The position numbers and the translations under genes are program-made. From assembly GCF_004364575.1 (NCBI RefSeq), contig NZ_SOAG01000009.1, positions 35,467 through 99,466 on the forward strand: a stretch of DNA of 64,000 nucleotides, written 5' to 3'. The first letter of the stretch is position 1; the number at the start of each line of letters is the position of its first letter. Positions 33,727 to 45,091 of this stretch are shown piece by piece. The notes beneath the pieces are model-generated. The model had not been told where the DNA came from. It saw only the letters and a program-made list of their open reading frames with translations, and did no database searches. The DNA comes from Myroides indicus. Its GTDB lineage: Bacteria; Bacteroidota; Bacteroidia; Flavobacteriales; Flavobacteriaceae.

Positions 33727-35862
33727 ATGGCAAGAGATTTAAAATATACAAGAAACATTGGTATCGCTGCTCACATCGATGCTGGTAAGACAACTACTAC
33801 AGAGCGTATTTTGTTCTATACAGGTAAAAACCACAAAATGGGAGAAACTCACGAAGGATCTTCTACGATGGACTGGATGGAACAAGAAGCGGAGAGAGGT
33901 ATTACTATTCAGTCAGCAGCAACTACTTGTACTTGGAATTTCCCAACAAAGCAAGGTGAGAAGATAGCTGAGTCTATGGAGTACCACTTTAATATTATTG
34001 ATACTCCGGGACACGTTGACTTTACAGTTGAGGTGAACCGTTCTTTACGTGTGTTGGATGGATTGGTGTTTTTATTTAGTGCAGTTGACGGTGTTGAGCC
34101 TCAGTCTGAAACTAACTGGAGATTAGCAGATAATTATAAAGTTCCTCGTATGGGATTCGTTAATAAAATGGATCGTCAGGGAGCTAACTTTTTAGCAGTT
34201 TGTCAACAGGTGAAAGATATGTTGAAATCAAATGCTGTGCCTATCGTATTGCCGATCGGTGATGAAGCGGATTTTAAAGGTATTGTAGACTTGGTGAAAA
34301 ACCGCGCCATCGTATGGCATGATGAAAACCATGGTTCTACTTTTGATATTGTTGATATCCCCGAAGAAATGACGGATGATGTAAAACAATACAGAGGTCA
34401 GTTGATCGAGGAAATCGCGGCTTATGATGAGGAGTTGTTAGAAAAATATATGGAAGATGAAAATTCTATCACGGAAGACGAAATCCATGTTGCTTTGCGT
34501 AAAGCTACTTTGGATATGAGTATTATTCCGATGACTTGTGGATCGTCTTTCAAAAACAAAGGAGTTCAGTTTATGTTGGATGCGGTTTGTCGTTACTTAC
34601 CTTCTCCAATGGATAAAGAAGCTATTGAAGGGACGAATCCTGATACAGAAGAGCCAACCTCTCGTAAACCATCAGTAAGTGATCCGTTCTCAGCTTTAGC
34701 ATTTAAAATTGCTACTGACCCGTATGTAGGGCGTTTGGCTTTCTTTAGAACATATTCAGGACATTTAGACGCTGGTTCTTATGTGTTGAATACTCGTTCA
34801 GGAAACAAAGAGCGTATCTCTCGTATTTACCAAATGCACGCTAATAAGCAAAATCCGGTAGAATATATTGAAGCTGGAGATATTGGTGCAGCTGTTGGAT
34901 TTAAAGATATCAAAACAGGAGATACTCTTTGTGATGAGAAAAATCCAATTGTATTGGAAAGTATGGTTTTCCCAGATCCGGTTATCGGGGTGGCTATTGA
35001 ACCTAAAACAAAAGCTGACGTTGATAAAATGGGTATGGCTTTGGCTAAATTGTCTGAAGAAGATCCAACATTTACAGTGAAAACAGATCACGCTACCGGA
35101 CAAACAATTATTTCGGGAATGGGTGAGTTACACTTAGATGTAATTGTTGACCGTATGCGTCGTGAGTTTAAAGTTGAGGTTAACCAAGGTGAACCGCAAG
35201 TTGAATACAAAGAAGCTTTAACTCGTGCAGCAGATCACAGAGAAGTTTATAAAAAACAATCCGGAGGTCGTGGTAAATTTGCTGATATTGTTTTCAAAAT
35301 TGCACCGGCTGATGAGGTTGACGGAAAACCATTCGTAGGACTTCAGTTTGTTAACGAAGTTAAAGGTGGTAACGTTCCTAAAGAATATATCCCTGCAGTT
35401 GAAAAAGGATTTAGAGAAGCAATGAAACAAGGTCCTTTGGCTGGTTTTGAGATGGATTCAATGAAGATTACATTGGTTGACGGATCTTACCACGCAGTGG
35501 ATTCTGATGCGTTGTCTTTTGAATTGGCTGCAAAAATGGGTTATAAAGCAGCGGCTAAAGCTGCGGGAGCTGTAATCTTAGAGCCGATTATGAAATTAGA
35601 AGTATTGACTCCGGAAGAAAACATGGGAGATATTGTAGGGGATTTGAACCGTCGCCGCGGACAAATCAATGCAATGGACGACAGAGCCGGATCAAAAGTA
35701 GTAAAAGCTTCTGTACCGCTTTCTGAAATGTTTGGTTACGTAACAACATTGCGTACTTTATCTTCAGGACGTGCTACTTCAACAATGGAGTTTTCTCACT
35801 ACGCAGAAACACCTTCAAATATTTCAGAAGAAGTAATTGCAAAAGCAAAAGGAAACGCTTAA
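33727..35862 (+). CDS. fusA: Elongation factor G
   Basis: 711 residues, full length. GTPase motifs: G1 [13 protein letters not shown]2 [10 protein letters not shown]3 DTPGHVDF, G4 NKMDRQGA; domain IV contains [12 protein letters not shown] and the C-terminal domain ends [22 protein letters not shown]. It catalyses ribosomal translocation and ribosome recycling. No tuf gene follows, unlike in E. coli; rpsJ starts 12 bp after the stop, as in other Bacteroidota. The S/T-rich fusidate-binding regions look ordinary. Confidence 0.99.
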   Translation: MARDLKYTRNIGIAAHIDAGKTTTTERILFYTGKNHKMGETHEGSSTMDWMEQEAERGITIQSAATTCTWNFPTKQGEKIAESMEYHFNIIDTPGHVDFTVEVNRSLRVLDGLVFLFSAVDGVEPQSETNWRLADNYKVPRMGFVNKMDRQGANFLAVCQQVKDMLKSNAVPIVLPIGDEADFKGIVDLVKNRAIVWHDENHGSTFDIVDIPEEMTDDVKQYRGQLIEEIAAYDEELLEKYMEDENSITEDEIHVALRKATLDMSIIPMTCGSSFKNKGVQFMLDAVCRYLPSPMDKEAIEGTNPDTEEPTSRKPSVSDPFSALAFKIATDPYVGRLAFFRTYSGHLDAGSYVLNTRSGNKERISRIYQMHANKQNPVEYIEAGDIGAAVGFKDIKTGDTLCDEKNPIVLESMVFPDPVIGVAIEPKTKADVDKMGMALAKLSEEDPTFTVKTDHATGQTIISGMGELHLDVIVDRMRREFKVEVNQGEPQVEYKEALTRAADHREVYKKQSGGRGKFADIVFKIAPADEVDGKPFVGLQFVNEVKGGNVPKEYIPAVEKGFREAMKQGPLAGFEMDSMKITLVDGSYHAVDSDALSFELAAKMGYKAAAKAAGAVILEPIMKLEVLTPEENMGDIVGDLNRRRGQINAMDDRAGSKVVKASVPLSEMFGYVTTLRTLSSGRATSTMEFSHYAETPSNISEEVIAKAKGNA

Positions 35863-35874
35863 TCTTAGAGAAAA

Positions 35875-36180
35875 ATGAGTCAAAAAATCAGAATAAAATT
35901 AAAATCTTACGATCATATGTTGGTTGATAAATCAGCAGAGAAAATCGTAAAAACTGTAAAAAGTACAGGAGCTGTGGTAACTGGTCCGATTCCGTTGCCA
36001 ACGCATAAAAAAATATTCACTGTTCTTCGTTCACCGCACGTGAATAAAAAAGCAAGAGAGCAGTTTGAGTTGAGTTCATACAAAAGATTATTGGATATTT
36101 ATTCTTCTTCTTCAAAAACAATTGACGCTCTTATGAAATTGGAGTTGCCAAGCGGTGTTGAAGTTGAAATCAAAGTGTGA
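35875..36180 (+). CDS. rpsJ: 30S ribosomal protein S10 (NusE)
   Basis: 101 residues with [21 protein letters not shown] and the extended loop [30 protein letters not shown]10 also serves as NusE in antitermination, partnering NusB. It is followed by a 103-bp gap with a terminator-like hairpin, so it belongs physically to the str unit rather than to the S10 unit downstream. Confidence 0.99.
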   Translation: MSQKIRIKLKSYDHMLVDKSAEKIVKTVKSTGAVVTGPIPLPTHKKIFTVLRSPHVNKKAREQFELSSYKRLLDIYSSSSKTIDALMKLELPSGVEVEIKV

Positions 36181-36207
36181 TAAACTTTATATAGAATATA
36201 TAGCAGT

Positions 36208-36246
36208 TAAGTATTAAGGTTTTCCTTAATACTTAGTTGTTTTTTT
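36208..36246 (+). terminator. Terminator-like hairpin between rpsJ and rplC
   Basis: Perfect 12-bp inverted repeat (TAAGTATTAAGG / CCTTAATACTTA) with a TTTT loop, followed within five bases by seven T. It fits an intrinsic terminator or attenuator within the superoperon. No TAnnTTTG promoter is evident between it and rplC at 36284. Confidence 0.8.
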
Positions 36247-36283
36247 GAATTGAAATAAAACAATAATTAATAATTAAATATTT

Positions 36284-36901
36284 ATGTCTGGGTTAATTGG
36301 TAAAAAAATCGGCATGACAAGCATTTTCGACGAAAACGGGAAAAATATTCCTTGTACAGTAATCGAAGTTGGTCCGTGTGTCGTTACCCAAGTCAGAACC
36401 AATGAGGTTGACGGGTATGAAGCGTTACAACTTGGTTTCGATGACAAGACAGAGAAACACGCTATTAAAGCTGAGGTAGGTCACTTTAAAAAAGCGGGAA
36501 CATCTGCAAAGAAAAAAGTCATTGAGATCAAAGAGTGGGAGCAAGAATATAAATTAGGTGATGTGATCACTGTGGATCTTTTTGAAGAAGGTGAGTTTGT
36601 GGATGTACAAGGTGTATCTAAAGGAAAAGGATTCCAGGGGGTTGTTAAACGTCATGGTTTTGGTGGTGTAGGACAAGTTACTCACGGTCAAAAAAATCGT
36701 TTAAGAGCACCAGGATCTGTCGGAGCTTCTTCTTATCCGTCAAGAGTATTCAAAGGAATGCGCATGGCAGGAAGAACCGGAGGAGAAAATGTAACAGTAC
36801 AAAACCTTAGAGTTTTAAAAGTAGTTGCTGATAAAAATCTACTTGTTGTTAAGGGAGCTATTCCAGGACACAAAAACTCTTATGTAATCATTCAGAAGTA
36901 A
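36284..36901 (+). CDS. rplC: 50S ribosomal protein L3
   Basis: 205 residues. The [18 protein letters not shown] start and [18 protein letters not shown] ... [21 protein letters not shown] core are standard L3. The stop overlaps the rplD start by one base (TAATG), indicating coupled translation. Confidence 0.99.
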   Translation: MSGLIGKKIGMTSIFDENGKNIPCTVIEVGPCVVTQVRTNEVDGYEALQLGFDDKTEKHAIKAEVGHFKKAGTSAKKKVIEIKEWEQEYKLGDVITVDLFEEGEFVDVQGVSKGKGFQGVVKRHGFGGVGQVTHGQKNRLRAPGSVGASSYPSRVFKGMRMAGRTGGENVTVQNLRVLKVVADKNLLVVKGAIPGHKNSYVIIQK

Positions 36902-37530
36902 TGGAAGTAAAAGTTTTAGATATCACAGGTAAAGATACTGGTAGAAAAGTTGAACTTTCTGACGCAGTATTCGGTATAGAACCAAATAATCATGCAGTAT
37001 ATCTTGATGTTAAGCAATATTTGGCAAACCAAAGACAGGGTACACACAAGACTAAAGAAAGAGCAGAAATTGCAGGAAGTACTCGGAAAATTAAAAAACA
37101 AAAGGGAACTGGTACTGCTCGCGCAGGAAGTATTAAAAATCCTTTGTTTAGAGGTGGAGGAACAGTTTTCGGACCAAGACCAAGAACTTATTCTCTTAAA
37201 CTAAATAAAAGTTTGAAACGTTTGGCGAGAAAATCTGCTTTCTCAATTAAAGCAAAAGAGTCAAATTTAATCATAGTTGAAGATTTTAATTTTGAAGCGC
37301 CAAGTACTAAAAAATTCATTAACGTTTTGAATTCTTTAGGGTTGGAAAATAAAAAATCTCTATTTGTGTTTGGTGAATTAAATAAAAATGTATATTTGTC
37401 ATCACGCAATTTAGGGAAGGCTTCTGTTGTAACTAATTCTGAATTAAGCACTTATTCGATTTTAAATGCATCAAGTTTAGTCTTAACAGAGGGGTCTGTA
37501 GCCGGAATTGTAGAAAATTTAAGTAAATAA
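36901..37530 (+). CDS. rplD: 50S ribosomal protein L4
   Basis: 209 residues. The extended loop [33 protein letters not shown] lines the exit tunnel and is intact, with the Lys and Gly positions affected in macrolide resistance unchanged as far as I can see. L4 represses its own operon in proteobacteria; a corresponding leader here is unproven. rplW starts 7 bp later. Confidence 0.99.
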   Translation: MEVKVLDITGKDTGRKVELSDAVFGIEPNNHAVYLDVKQYLANQRQGTHKTKERAEIAGSTRKIKKQKGTGTARAGSIKNPLFRGGGTVFGPRPRTYSLKLNKSLKRLARKSAFSIKAKESNLIIVEDFNFEAPSTKKFINVLNSLGLENKKSLFVFGELNKNVYLSSRNLGKASVVTNSELSTYSILNASSLVLTEGSVAGIVENLSK

Positions 37531-37537
37531 TAGGAAG

Positions 37538-37828
37538 ATGAGTGTTTTAATTAAGCCTATAATTACAGAAAAAATAACTAAAGATAGCGAATCTTTAGGT
37601 CGTTTTGGTTTCGTAGTTGATGGAAAAGCAAACAAAATTCAGATTAAAAATGCTGTTGAGGCAGCTTATGGTGTGAGTGTTGTTAGTGTAAATACTATGA
37701 ACTGTGCGGCAAAACGTTCTGTTAAGTATACAAAAAGCGGAATGATTAACGCTAAAACTAATGCTTATAAAAAAGCGATAGTTCAATTGAAAGAAGGAGA
37801 TAATATAGACTTTTATTCAAATATCTAA
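37538..37828 (+). CDS. rplW: 50S ribosomal protein L23
   Basis: 96 residues. VLIKPIITEKITKDSES and FVVDGKANKIQIKNAVEAAYGVSVVSVNTMN are typical of L23, which sits at the tunnel exit and docks trigger factor and SRP. It is 6 bp from rplB. Confidence 0.99.
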   Translation: MSVLIKPIITEKITKDSESLGRFGFVVDGKANKIQIKNAVEAAYGVSVVSVNTMNCAAKRSVKYTKSGMINAKTNAYKKAIVQLKEGDNIDFYSNI

Positions 37829-37834
37829 TAAATA

Positions 37835-38659
37835 ATGTCAGTTAGAAAATTAAAACCTATTACCCCAGGTCAGCGTTTTAGAGTTGTGAATAGTTTTGAC
37901 GCTATTACAACTGATAAGCCGGAGCGCAGTTTATTGGCACCGAAAAAAAAATCTGGAGGTAGAAATAGTCAAGGAAAAATGACCATGCGCTATATGGGTG
38001 GTGGTCATAAACAAAGATATCGTATTGTCGATTTTAAAAGAACTAAAGCAGGTGTTCCTGCTGTGGTTAAAACAATCGAGTATGATCCGAACCGTTCGGC
38101 ATTTATTTCTTTGCTTGCTTATGCGGATGGAGCAAAAACATACGTTATCGCTCAAGCAGGAATGAAAGTTGGGCAAACTGTAACTTCAGGACCAGATGCA
38201 TCGCCGGAAATTGGTAATGCAATGCCTTTAAGTAAAATTCCTTTAGGAACTGTTATTTCTTGTATTGAATTGCGTCCAGGTCAAGGAGCTGTGATTGCAC
38301 GTTCGGCAGGAACTTTTGCTCAGTTAGTTGCGAGAGATGGTAAATATGCTACTATCAAGATGCCTTCTGGAGAAGTGCGTTTGATTTTGTTGACATGTAT
38401 GGCTACTATCGGAGCAGTATCTAATCACGATCACCAGTTAATCGTTTCTGGTAAAGCAGGTAGATCTAGATGGTTAGGAAGAAGACCTAGAACAAGACCG
38501 GTAGCGATGAACCCTGTAGATCACCCGATGGGAGGTGGAGAAGGACGCGCTTCAGGAGGACACCCACGTTCAAGAAAAGGGTTGCCTGCTAAAGGTTACA
38601 GAACTCGTTCTAAGGTTAAGGCTAGTAATAAGTATATCGTTGAACGTAGAAAGAAATAA
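37835..38659 (+). CDS. rplB: 50S ribosomal protein L2
   Basis: 274 residues. The [23 protein letters not shown] start, the AVARSAGT-like [20 protein letters not shown] core and the C-terminal [21 protein letters not shown] with the essential His are present. L2 supports subunit association and peptidyl transfer. Confidence 0.99.
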   Translation: MSVRKLKPITPGQRFRVVNSFDAITTDKPERSLLAPKKKSGGRNSQGKMTMRYMGGGHKQRYRIVDFKRTKAGVPAVVKTIEYDPNRSAFISLLAYADGAKTYVIAQAGMKVGQTVTSGPDASPEIGNAMPLSKIPLGTVISCIELRPGQGAVIARSAGTFAQLVARDGKYATIKMPSGEVRLILLTCMATIGAVSNHDHQLIVSGKAGRSRWLGRRPRTRPVAMNPVDHPMGGGEGRASGGHPRSRKGLPAKGYRTRSKVKASNKYIVERRKK

Positions 38660-38670
38660 AAGAGTAAGAC

Positions 38671-38949
38671 ATGGCACGTTCGTTAAAAAAAGGACCTTAT
38701 GTTCACTATAAATTAGAGAAAAAAGTTCAAGCAAATGTAGAATCTGGAAATAAAGCTGTTATCAAAACTTGGTCAAGAGCTTCAATGATTACTCCGGATT
38801 TTGTTGGACAAACTATTGCAGTTCATAATGGTCGTCAGTTTGTTCCTGTATATGTAACAGAGAACATGGTAGGACATAAATTAGGGGAATTTTCACCAAC
38901 AAGATCTTTTAGAGGTCACGCGGGTGCAAAGAATAAAGGTAAAAAATAA
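38671..38949 (+). CDS. rpsS: 30S ribosomal protein S19
   Basis: 92 residues. [61 protein letters not shown] is standard S19, which contacts S13 in the 30S head. It is 9 bp from rplV. Confidence 0.99.
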   Translation: MARSLKKGPYVHYKLEKKVQANVESGNKAVIKTWSRASMITPDFVGQTIAVHNGRQFVPVYVTENMVGHKLGEFSPTRSFRGHAGAKNKGKK

Positions 38950-38958
38950 TAAGAAGCT

Positions 38959-39369
38959 ATGGGAGTTCGTAAAAGAGAAAGAGCTGAGCAAATTAAAGAA
39001 GCAAACAAGCACATTGCTTTTGCTAAGCTAAACAATTGCCCTACTTCTCCAAGAAAAATGCGCTTGGTAGCGGATTTAGTAAGAGGACAGAAAGTAGAAA
39101 AAGCTCTAAATATATTAAAGTTCAGTACAAAAGAAGCTTCTCGTAACCTTGAGAAATTGCTTTTGTCTGCAATTGCAAACTGGCAAGCAAAAAACAGCGA
39201 AGCTAATTTGGAAGAAGCTGAGCTAATTGTGAAAGAGATCCGTGTAGATGGTGGAATGATGTTGAAAAGACTTCGTCCAGCTCCTCAAGGAAGAGCACAC
39301 AGAATAAGAAAACGTTCTAATCACGTAACAATCGTATTAGGATCTAATAATAACACACAAAGCAATTAA
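38959..39369 (+). CDS. rplV: 50S ribosomal protein L22
   Basis: 136 residues, slightly longer than the E. coli protein (110) because of an N-terminal extension ([18 protein letters not shown]). The core [20 protein letters not shown] and tunnel loop [22 protein letters not shown] are intact. Confidence 0.99.
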   Translation: MGVRKRERAEQIKEANKHIAFAKLNNCPTSPRKMRLVADLVRGQKVEKALNILKFSTKEASRNLEKLLLSAIANWQAKNSEANLEEAELIVKEIRVDGGMMLKRLRPAPQGRAHRIRKRSNHVTIVLGSNNNTQSN

Positions 39370-39377
39370 TAAGCAGT

Positions 39378-40100
39378 ATGGGACAAAAAACTAATCCAAT
39401 CGGGAATCGTCTTGGTATTATCAGAGGATGGGACTCAAACTGGTATGGTGGAAATGACTACGGTGATAAAATCGCAGAGGATTTTAAAATCAGAAAGTAT
39501 ATCCATGCTCGTTTATCAAAAGCTAGTGTATCAAAGGTAATCATTGAAAGAACTTTGAAACTTGTAACCGTTACTATCACTACTGCCAGACCGGGTATTA
39601 TTATCGGGAAAGGCGGACAAGAGGTAGACAAGTTGAAGGAGGAATTGAAAAAGATTACTGATAAGGAAATTCAAATCAATATCTTTGAAATTAAGCGTCC
39701 GGAACTTGATGCGTTTTTAGTGGCTGCAAGTATTGCGCGTCAAATTGAAAGCAGAATTTCTTACCGTAGAGCAATCCGTATGGCTATCGCAGCTGCTATG
39801 AGAATGAATGCGGAAGGAATTAAAGTGATGATTTCTGGTCGTTTGAACGGTGCTGAAATGGCGCGTTCAGAAACTTTCAAAGAAGGAAGAATTCCTTTGT
39901 CAACTTTCAGAGCTGATATTGATTATGCACTTGCTGAAGCGCATACTACTTATGGTAGAATGGGAATCAAAGTGTGGATCATGAAAGGTGAAGTTTACGG
40001 GAAAAGAGACCTTTCTCCGTTAGCTGGTATGGATAAAAAACAATCCAAATCATCAGGGTCTAGACCGCAAGGTAAACCGAATCCTCGCAAAAGAAAGTAA
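39378..40100 (+). CDS. rpsC: 30S ribosomal protein S3
   Basis: 240 residues. [21 protein letters not shown] start, KH-domain GXXG in [13 protein letters not shown], and C-terminal [15 protein letters not shown] are typical. S3 lines the mRNA entry tunnel with S4 and S5 and has helicase activity. Confidence 0.99.
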   Translation: MGQKTNPIGNRLGIIRGWDSNWYGGNDYGDKIAEDFKIRKYIHARLSKASVSKVIIERTLKLVTVTITTARPGIIIGKGGQEVDKLKEELKKITDKEIQINIFEIKRPELDAFLVAASIARQIESRISYRRAIRMAIAAAMRMNAEGIKVMISGRLNGAEMARSETFKEGRIPLSTFRADIDYALAEAHTTYGRMGIKVWIMKGEVYGKRDLSPLAGMDKKQSKSSGSRPQGKPNPRKRK

Positions 40101-40120
40101 TTTTTTAAACAGAAGAAAAA

Positions 40121-40540
40121 ATGTTACAGCCTAAAAGAACAAAATACCGTAAGGTACAGAAAGGTAAAATGAAAGGGATTTCCCAAAGAGGGCATGAACT
40201 TTCAAATGGTATGTTTGGAATTAAATCGATGGATTCTGCATTTATTACTTCACGTCAAATCGAGGCTGCACGTATTGCAGCTACTCGTTTTATGAAACGT
40301 GAAGGACAATTGTGGATTAAAATTTTTCCGGACAAACCAATAACTAAAAAGCCTCTCGAAGTGCGTATGGGTAAAGGAAAAGGAGCAGTAGAGTACTGGG
40401 TTGCTGTGGTAAAACCAGGAAGAATTATGTTTGAAGTTGGTGGAGTGCCAATTTCTGTAGCGAAAGAAGCTTTGCGCCTAGCAGCTCAAAAGCTTCCGGT
40501 AAGAACTAAGTTTGTAATTGCTAGAGATTTCGAAGCATAA
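40121..40540 (+). CDS. rplP: 50S ribosomal protein L16
   Basis: 139 residues. [19 protein letters not shown] and [25 protein letters not shown] ... [23 protein letters not shown] match L16, which organises the A site. It is 13 bp from rpmC. Confidence 0.99.
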   Translation: MLQPKRTKYRKVQKGKMKGISQRGHELSNGMFGIKSMDSAFITSRQIEAARIAATRFMKREGQLWIKIFPDKPITKKPLEVRMGKGKGAVEYWVAVVKPGRIMFEVGGVPISVAKEALRLAAQKLPVRTKFVIARDFEA

Positions 40541-40553
40541 TCTAAATTTTATC

Positions 40554-40745
40554 ATGAAACAATCAGAAATAGTAAAACTATCTGTAGCCGAATTACAAGA
40601 TCAGCTAAAACAGTTGACAGACACATATGCAAGTTTAAAAGGAACTCATGCAATTTCTCCAATTGAGAATCCAATTCAAATCAGAAAAGTGAGAAGAACA
40701 ATTGCAAGAGTAAAAACTGAACTAAGCAAGAGAGACTTACAATAA
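40554..40745 (+). CDS. rpmC: 50S ribosomal protein L29
   Basis: 63 residues from the ATG at 40554. A longer in-frame reading from 40518 overlaps rplP and was rejected because [18 protein letters not shown] is the normal start. L29 lies next to L23 at the tunnel exit. Confidence 0.97.
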   Translation: MKQSEIVKLSVAELQDQLKQLTDTYASLKGTHAISPIENPIQIRKVRRTIARVKTELSKRDLQ

Positions 40746-40761
40746 TTGTATTCTGCCAAAG

Positions 40762-41019
40762 ATGGAAAATAGAAAATTAAGAAAAGAGAGAATAGGTGTA
40801 GTTACTAGCAATAAAATGGAGAAATCTATTGTTGTGTCAGAAGTAAAAAAAATAAAACACCCATTATACGGAAAGTTCGTGTTGAAAACTAAAAAATATG
40901 TTGCACACGACGAAACAAACGACTGCAACATCGGAGATAAAGTTAGAATAATGGAAACACGTCCATTGTCTAAATCAAAGTGTTGGAGATTAGTTGAAAT
41001 CATTGAAAGAGCGAAATAA
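40762..41019 (+). CDS. rpsQ: 30S ribosomal protein S17
   Basis: 85 residues. [22 protein letters not shown] and [34 protein letters not shown] form the OB fold of S17. It is 2 bp from rplN. Confidence 0.99.
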   Translation: MENRKLRKERIGVVTSNKMEKSIVVSEVKKIKHPLYGKFVLKTKKYVAHDETNDCNIGDKVRIMETRPLSKSKCWRLVEIIERAK

Positions 41020-41021
41020 TT

Positions 41022-41390
41022 ATGGTACAACAGGAATCTAGACTTAAAGTAGCAGATAACACGGGGGCAAAAGAAGTTTTGACAATCCGTGTTTTAGGAG
41101 GAACGAAGCGTCGTTATGCCTCTGTAGGAGATAAAATTGTAGTTTCTATTAAAGAAGCAACTCCAAACGGAAGTGTTAAAAAAGGAACTGTTTCAACCGC
41201 AGTTGTTGTTCGTACCAAAAAAGAAGTGAGAAGAGCTGATGGATCTTACATCCGTTTCGACGATAACGCTTGCGTATTGTTGAACGCTGCAGGTGAAATG
41301 AGAGGAACTCGTGTTTTTGGACCGGTAGCAAGAGAGCTTCGTGAAAAACAGTTCATGAAAATTGTATCATTAGCACCAGAGGTGTTGTAA
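41022..41390 (+). CDS. rplN: 50S ribosomal protein L14
   Basis: 122 residues. [27 protein letters not shown] and the C-terminal [29 protein letters not shown] are typical L14. Confidence 0.99.
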   Translation: MVQQESRLKVADNTGAKEVLTIRVLGGTKRRYASVGDKIVVSIKEATPNGSVKKGTVSTAVVVRTKKEVRRADGSYIRFDDNACVLLNAAGEMRGTRVFGPVARELREKQFMKIVSLAPEVL

Positions 41391-41402
41391 TTCTTTCAAA
41401 AC

Positions 41403-41717
41403 ATGATTAAGCTAAAGATAAAAACAGGAGACATTGTACGAGTAATTGCTGGAGATCACAAAGGATCAGAAGGGAAAGTAGTACGTGTATTACGTGAAAA
41501 AAACAAAGCTATTGTTGAAGGGGTGAACATTATTTCAAAACACGTGAAGCCAAGTGCTTCTAACCCTCAAGGTGGAATTGTTAAGAAAGAAGCTCCAATC
41601 CACATTTCAAATTTAGCCCTTATTGATTCTAAAACAAAAGAAACTACAAAGGTGGGGTACAGAATTGAAAATGGAAAAAAAGTAAGAGTTTCTAAAAAAT
41701 CAAATCAAGTATTGTAG
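41403..41717 (+). CDS. rplX: 50S ribosomal protein L24
   Basis: 104 residues. The KOW motif [24 protein letters not shown] begins the protein; [27 protein letters not shown] follows. It initiates 50S assembly. Confidence 0.99.
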   Translation: MIKLKIKTGDIVRVIAGDHKGSEGKVVRVLREKNKAIVEGVNIISKHVKPSASNPQGGIVKKEAPIHISNLALIDSKTKETTKVGYRIENGKKVRVSKKSNQVL

Positions 41718-41719
41718 TT

Positions 41720-42271
41720 ATGGCTTATATACCAAGACTTAAAGAAGAGTATAAAAGCAGAGTAGTTTCTGCTCTTAAAGAAGAATTTGCGTACAAAAAC
41801 GTTATGCAGGTTCCAAAACTTGAGAAAATTGTGGTGAGCCGTGGTGTAGGTGCCGCTGTTTCTGATAAAAAATTAGTTGATTACGCAGTAGAGGAATTGA
41901 CAAAAATTACAGGACAAAAGGCAGTTGCTACTATTTCTAAAAAAGACGTTGCGTCTTTTAAATTGAGAAAAGGAATGCCAATCGGAGCGAAAGTAACTTT
42001 GCGCGGAGAAAGAATGTATGAGTTCTTAGACCGTTTAGTAACTTCAGCTTTACCACGTGTAAGAGATTTCTCAGGAATTAAATCTGACGGTTTTGACGGA
42101 AGAGGAAATTATAACTTGGGTGTAACTGAGCAAATTATTTTCCCTGAAATCAATATTGATAAAGTAAACAAAATTGCTGGTTTCGATATCACTTTTGTAA
42201 CATCTGCAAAGACAGACAAAGAAGCGAAATCTTTATTGGCAGAATTAGGATTACCTTTTAAAAAGAATTAA
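41720..42271 (+). CDS. rplE: 50S ribosomal protein L5
   Basis: 183 residues. [43 protein letters not shown] and [19 protein letters not shown] are typical. L5 carries 5S rRNA into the 50S subunit and contacts the P-site tRNA. Confidence 0.99.
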   Translation: MAYIPRLKEEYKSRVVSALKEEFAYKNVMQVPKLEKIVVSRGVGAAVSDKKLVDYAVEELTKITGQKAVATISKKDVASFKLRKGMPIGAKVTLRGERMYEFLDRLVTSALPRVRDFSGIKSDGFDGRGNYNLGVTEQIIFPEINIDKVNKIAGFDITFVTSAKTDKEAKSLLAELGLPFKKN

Positions 42272-42273
42272 GT

Positions 42274-42543
42274 ATGGCTAAAGAATCAATGAAAGCCCGT
42301 GAGGTAAAAAGACAAGCATTAGTAGAAAAATATGCTGCTAAAAGAAAAGCTCTTTTAGAAGCTGGTGACTACGAGGGGTTACAAAAATTACCTAAAAATG
42401 CTTCTCCAGTTCGTTTGCACAACAGATGTAAATTGACAGGAAGACCAAGAGGGTATATGCGTCAGTTCGGTATTTCCCGTGTTACTTTCCGTGAGATGGC
42501 TAACCAAGGATTGATACCTGGAGTTAAAAAGGCAAGTTGGTAA
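42274..42543 (+). CDS. rpsN: 30S ribosomal protein S14, zinc-free type
   Basis: 89 residues. The long S14 form lacking the C-x-x-C zinc ribbon: only one Cys ([21 protein letters not shown]). It therefore does not need zinc. No short zinc-binding paralog is in the window. Confidence 0.98.
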   Translation: MAKESMKAREVKRQALVEKYAAKRKALLEAGDYEGLQKLPKNASPVRLHNRCKLTGRPRGYMRQFGISRVTFREMANQGLIPGVKKASW

Positions 42544-42564
42544 TTAAGATTTAAAGGTAAAAAC

Positions 42565-42963
42565 ATGTATACAGATCCAATAGCAGATTATCTTACAAGA
42601 ATTAGAAATGCGGTAAGAGCAAACCACAAAGTGGTTGAAATACCAGCGTCTAACTTTAAAAAAGAAATCACAAAAATTTTATTCGATCAAGGATATATCT
42701 TAAGCTATAAATTTGACGATAGTACTATACAAGGTACTATCAAAATAGCTTTAAAATACGATAAAGACACTAAAGAGTCTGTTATTAGAGATATCCAGAG
42801 AATTAGTAAACCAGGTTTGCGTAAATACGCTTCTGCAGCCGATCTTCCTAGAATCTTAAATGGTTTGGGAATTGCTATAGTTTCTACATCAAAAGGATTG
42901 ATGACTGGAAAAAAAGCAAAACAATTAAACGTAGGTGGAGAAGTAGTTTGTTACGTATACTAA
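42565..42963 (+). CDS. rpsH: 30S ribosomal protein S8
   Basis: 132 residues. [20 protein letters not shown] start and [33 protein letters not shown] end are typical of S8, a primary 16S binder and, in E. coli, the repressor of the spc operon. Confidence 0.99.
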   Translation: MYTDPIADYLTRIRNAVRANHKVVEIPASNFKKEITKILFDQGYILSYKFDDSTIQGTIKIALKYDKDTKESVIRDIQRISKPGLRKYASAADLPRILNGLGIAIVSTSKGLMTGKKAKQLNVGGEVVCYVY

Positions 42964-42980
42964 TTTAAAAAGACTTAGAA

Positions 42981-43523
42981 ATGTCAAGAATAGGAAAAAG
43001 TCCAATAGCAATTCCTGCAGGCGTAACGGTTGACGTTAAAGAAGGAGAAGTTGTTGTTAAAGGAAAATTAGGCGAACTTGCTCAACAAATTGACAGTGTT
43101 TCTGTTAAAGTTGAAGAAGGGCATGTTGTTGTGGAGCGTCCTAACGAAGATAAAGATGTAAGATCAAAACACGGTCTATACCGCAGTTTGATTAACAATA
43201 TGATAATCGGAGTTTCTGAAGGATTTACAGTTACTTTGGAATTGGTCGGAGTGGGATATCGTGCTTCAAATCAAGGACAAAAGTTAGACTTAGCGTTAGG
43301 TTTCTCTCATAACATTATGATGGAAATTGCACCTGAGGTGAAAGTTGAAACTGTGTCAGAAAAAGGGAAAAACCCTCTTGTGAAGTTAACTTCGCATGAT
43401 AAACAACTTGTAGGACAAGTAGCGGCTAAAATCCGTTCTTTCCGTAAACCTGAACCTTACAAAGGAAAAGGTATCAAGTTTGTAGGTGAAGAGTTAAGAA
43501 GAAAAGCAGGTAAATCAGCTTAA
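42981..43523 (+). CDS. rplF: 50S ribosomal protein L6
   Basis: 180 residues. [19 protein letters not shown], then the conserved ELVGVGYRA and [24 protein letters not shown] are typical L6 near the factor-binding site. Confidence 0.99.
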   Translation: MSRIGKSPIAIPAGVTVDVKEGEVVVKGKLGELAQQIDSVSVKVEEGHVVVERPNEDKDVRSKHGLYRSLINNMIIGVSEGFTVTLELVGVGYRASNQGQKLDLALGFSHNIMMEIAPEVKVETVSEKGKNPLVKLTSHDKQLVGQVAAKIRSFRKPEPYKGKGIKFVGEELRRKAGKSA

Positions 43524-43534
43524 AAATTAAGACT

Positions 43535-43885
43535 ATGTCATTAACAAAATCTGAAAGAAGACAACGTATTAAATTCAGAGTCAGAAAAACAGTAAGCGGA
43601 ACTGCTGCTAGACCTCGACTTTCTGTATTTAGAAGTAATAAAGAAATCTATGCACAAATCATAGATGACGTAAATGGAGTAACTCTGGCAGCTGTATCTT
43701 CAAGAGAAGCTGGGATAACAAGAGGAACCAATATTGAAACTGCTGCATCGGTTGGGAAACTAATTGCAGAGAAGGCTTTAAAAGCAGGTATAGATACTGT
43801 ATCTTTTGACAGAGGCGGGTATTTATATCACGGACGTGTTAAATCATTAGCAGAAGGTGCTAGAGAAGCTGGATTAAAATTCTAA
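43535..43885 (+). CDS. rplR: 50S ribosomal protein L18
   Basis: 116 residues. [18 protein letters not shown] and [26 protein letters not shown] match L18, a 5S rRNA binder. Confidence 0.99.
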   Translation: MSLTKSERRQRIKFRVRKTVSGTAARPRLSVFRSNKEIYAQIIDDVNGVTLAAVSSREAGITRGTNIETAASVGKLIAEKALKAGIDTVSFDRGGYLYHGRVKSLAEGAREAGLKF

Positions 43886-43891
43886 TTAGTT

Positions 43892-44416
43892 ATGTATCAA
43901 AATTATAAAAATGTAGAATTTGTAAAACCAAGTGGTCTTGAATTAAAAGACCGTTTGGTTAGTGTAAACCGTGTTACTAAAGTAACTAAAGGAGGAAGAG
44001 CATTTGGTTTTTCTGCCGTAGTTGTTGTAGGTGACGAAAATGGTGTAGTGGGTCATGGTTTGGGTAAATCTAAAGATGTTTCTGAAGCAATAGCGAAAGC
44101 TGTTGAAGATGCAAAGAAAAATCTGGTAAGAATTCCATTAAACGGACATACAATTCCTCATGAACAAAAAGGAAAATTTGCCGGAGCAAGAGTATTGTTG
44201 ATGCCTGCATCCTTGGGTACCGGAGTAATTGCTGGAGGTTCTGTCAGAGCAGTTGTTGAGTCGGTTGGAATTACAGATTTATTGTCTAAATCTCAAGGTT
44301 CTTCTAATCCGCACAACGTGGTGAAAGCGACTTTCGATGCTTTATTACAAATGAGAAGTGCTTCTACAGTTGCAAAACAAAGAGGGATTTCTTTAGAAAA
44401 AGTATTTAAAGGTTAA
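43892..44416 (+). CDS. rpsE: 30S ribosomal protein S5
   Basis: 174 residues. The double-stranded-RNA-binding core [26 protein letters not shown] has the loop linked to spectinomycin resistance intact; [15 protein letters not shown] [22 protein letters not shown] follows. Confidence 0.99.
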   Translation: MYQNYKNVEFVKPSGLELKDRLVSVNRVTKVTKGGRAFGFSAVVVVGDENGVVGHGLGKSKDVSEAIAKAVEDAKKNLVRIPLNGHTIPHEQKGKFAGARVLLMPASLGTGVIAGGSVRAVVESVGITDLLSKSQGSSNPHNVVKATFDALLQMRSASTVAKQRGISLEKVFKG

Positions 44417-44428
44417 TTTGAAAGAGTT

Positions 44429-44611
44429 ATGTCAAAAATTAGAGTAAAACAAGTAAAAAGCCAAATCAAATGTCCTCAAACACAAAAGAGAACATTAGAG
44501 GCTTTAGGACTTCGTAAAATAGGGCAGGTAGTTGAACACGAAACGTCTGAATCTATTTTAGGAATGATAAATAAAGTTCAACACTTAGTTTCTGTAGAAG
44601 AAATTAAATAA
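44429..44611 (+). CDS. rpmD: 50S ribosomal protein L30
   Basis: 60 residues. [37 protein letters not shown] is typical of L30. It is 11 bp from rplO. Confidence 0.98.
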   Translation: MSKIRVKQVKSQIKCPQTQKRTLEALGLRKIGQVVEHETSESILGMINKVQHLVSVEEIK

Positions 44612-44622
44612 TATTGTAAAGA

Positions 44623-45075
44623 ATGAATTTAAGTAATTTACAACCAGCAAACGGTTCAGTACACAACCAAAACAAACGTGTTGGTCGTGGTGAAGGTTCT
44701 GGAAAAGGAGGAACTTCTACAAGAGGACATAAAGGTGCTAAATCACGTTCTGGATATTCTAAGAAGATTGGATTTGAAGGAGGTCAAATGCCACTTCAAA
44801 GACGTGTTCCTAAATTTGGTTTCAAAAATATCAATAGAGTAGAGTACGACGTTATCAACTTAGATCACTTACAAACTTTGGTAGATAATGGAGTAGTTCA
44901 GGATACAGTAGATTTTGCTCTTTTAGTTGATCTTGGATTAGCTTCTAAAAATAGTTTGGTAAAGATTTTAGGACGTGGAGAACTTAAAGCAAAATTGAAA
45001 GTTTCTGCACACAAATTTTCAGCATCCGCTAAATCGGCTATCGAGGCAGCTGGAGGAGAAGTTGTAACGTTATAA
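44623..45075 (+). CDS. rplO: 50S ribosomal protein L15
   Basis: 150 residues. NLSNLQPANGSVHNQNKRVGRGEGSGKGGTSTRGHKGAKSRSG and GFEGGQMPLQRRVPKFGF are the L15 N-terminal extension and core. Confidence 0.99.
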   Translation: MNLSNLQPANGSVHNQNKRVGRGEGSGKGGTSTRGHKGAKSRSGYSKKIGFEGGQMPLQRRVPKFGFKNINRVEYDVINLDHLQTLVDNGVVQDTVDFALLVDLGLASKNSLVKILGRGELKAKLKVSAHKFSASAKSAIEAAGGEVVTL

Positions 45076-45091
45076 AATCTTAGTGAACAAG

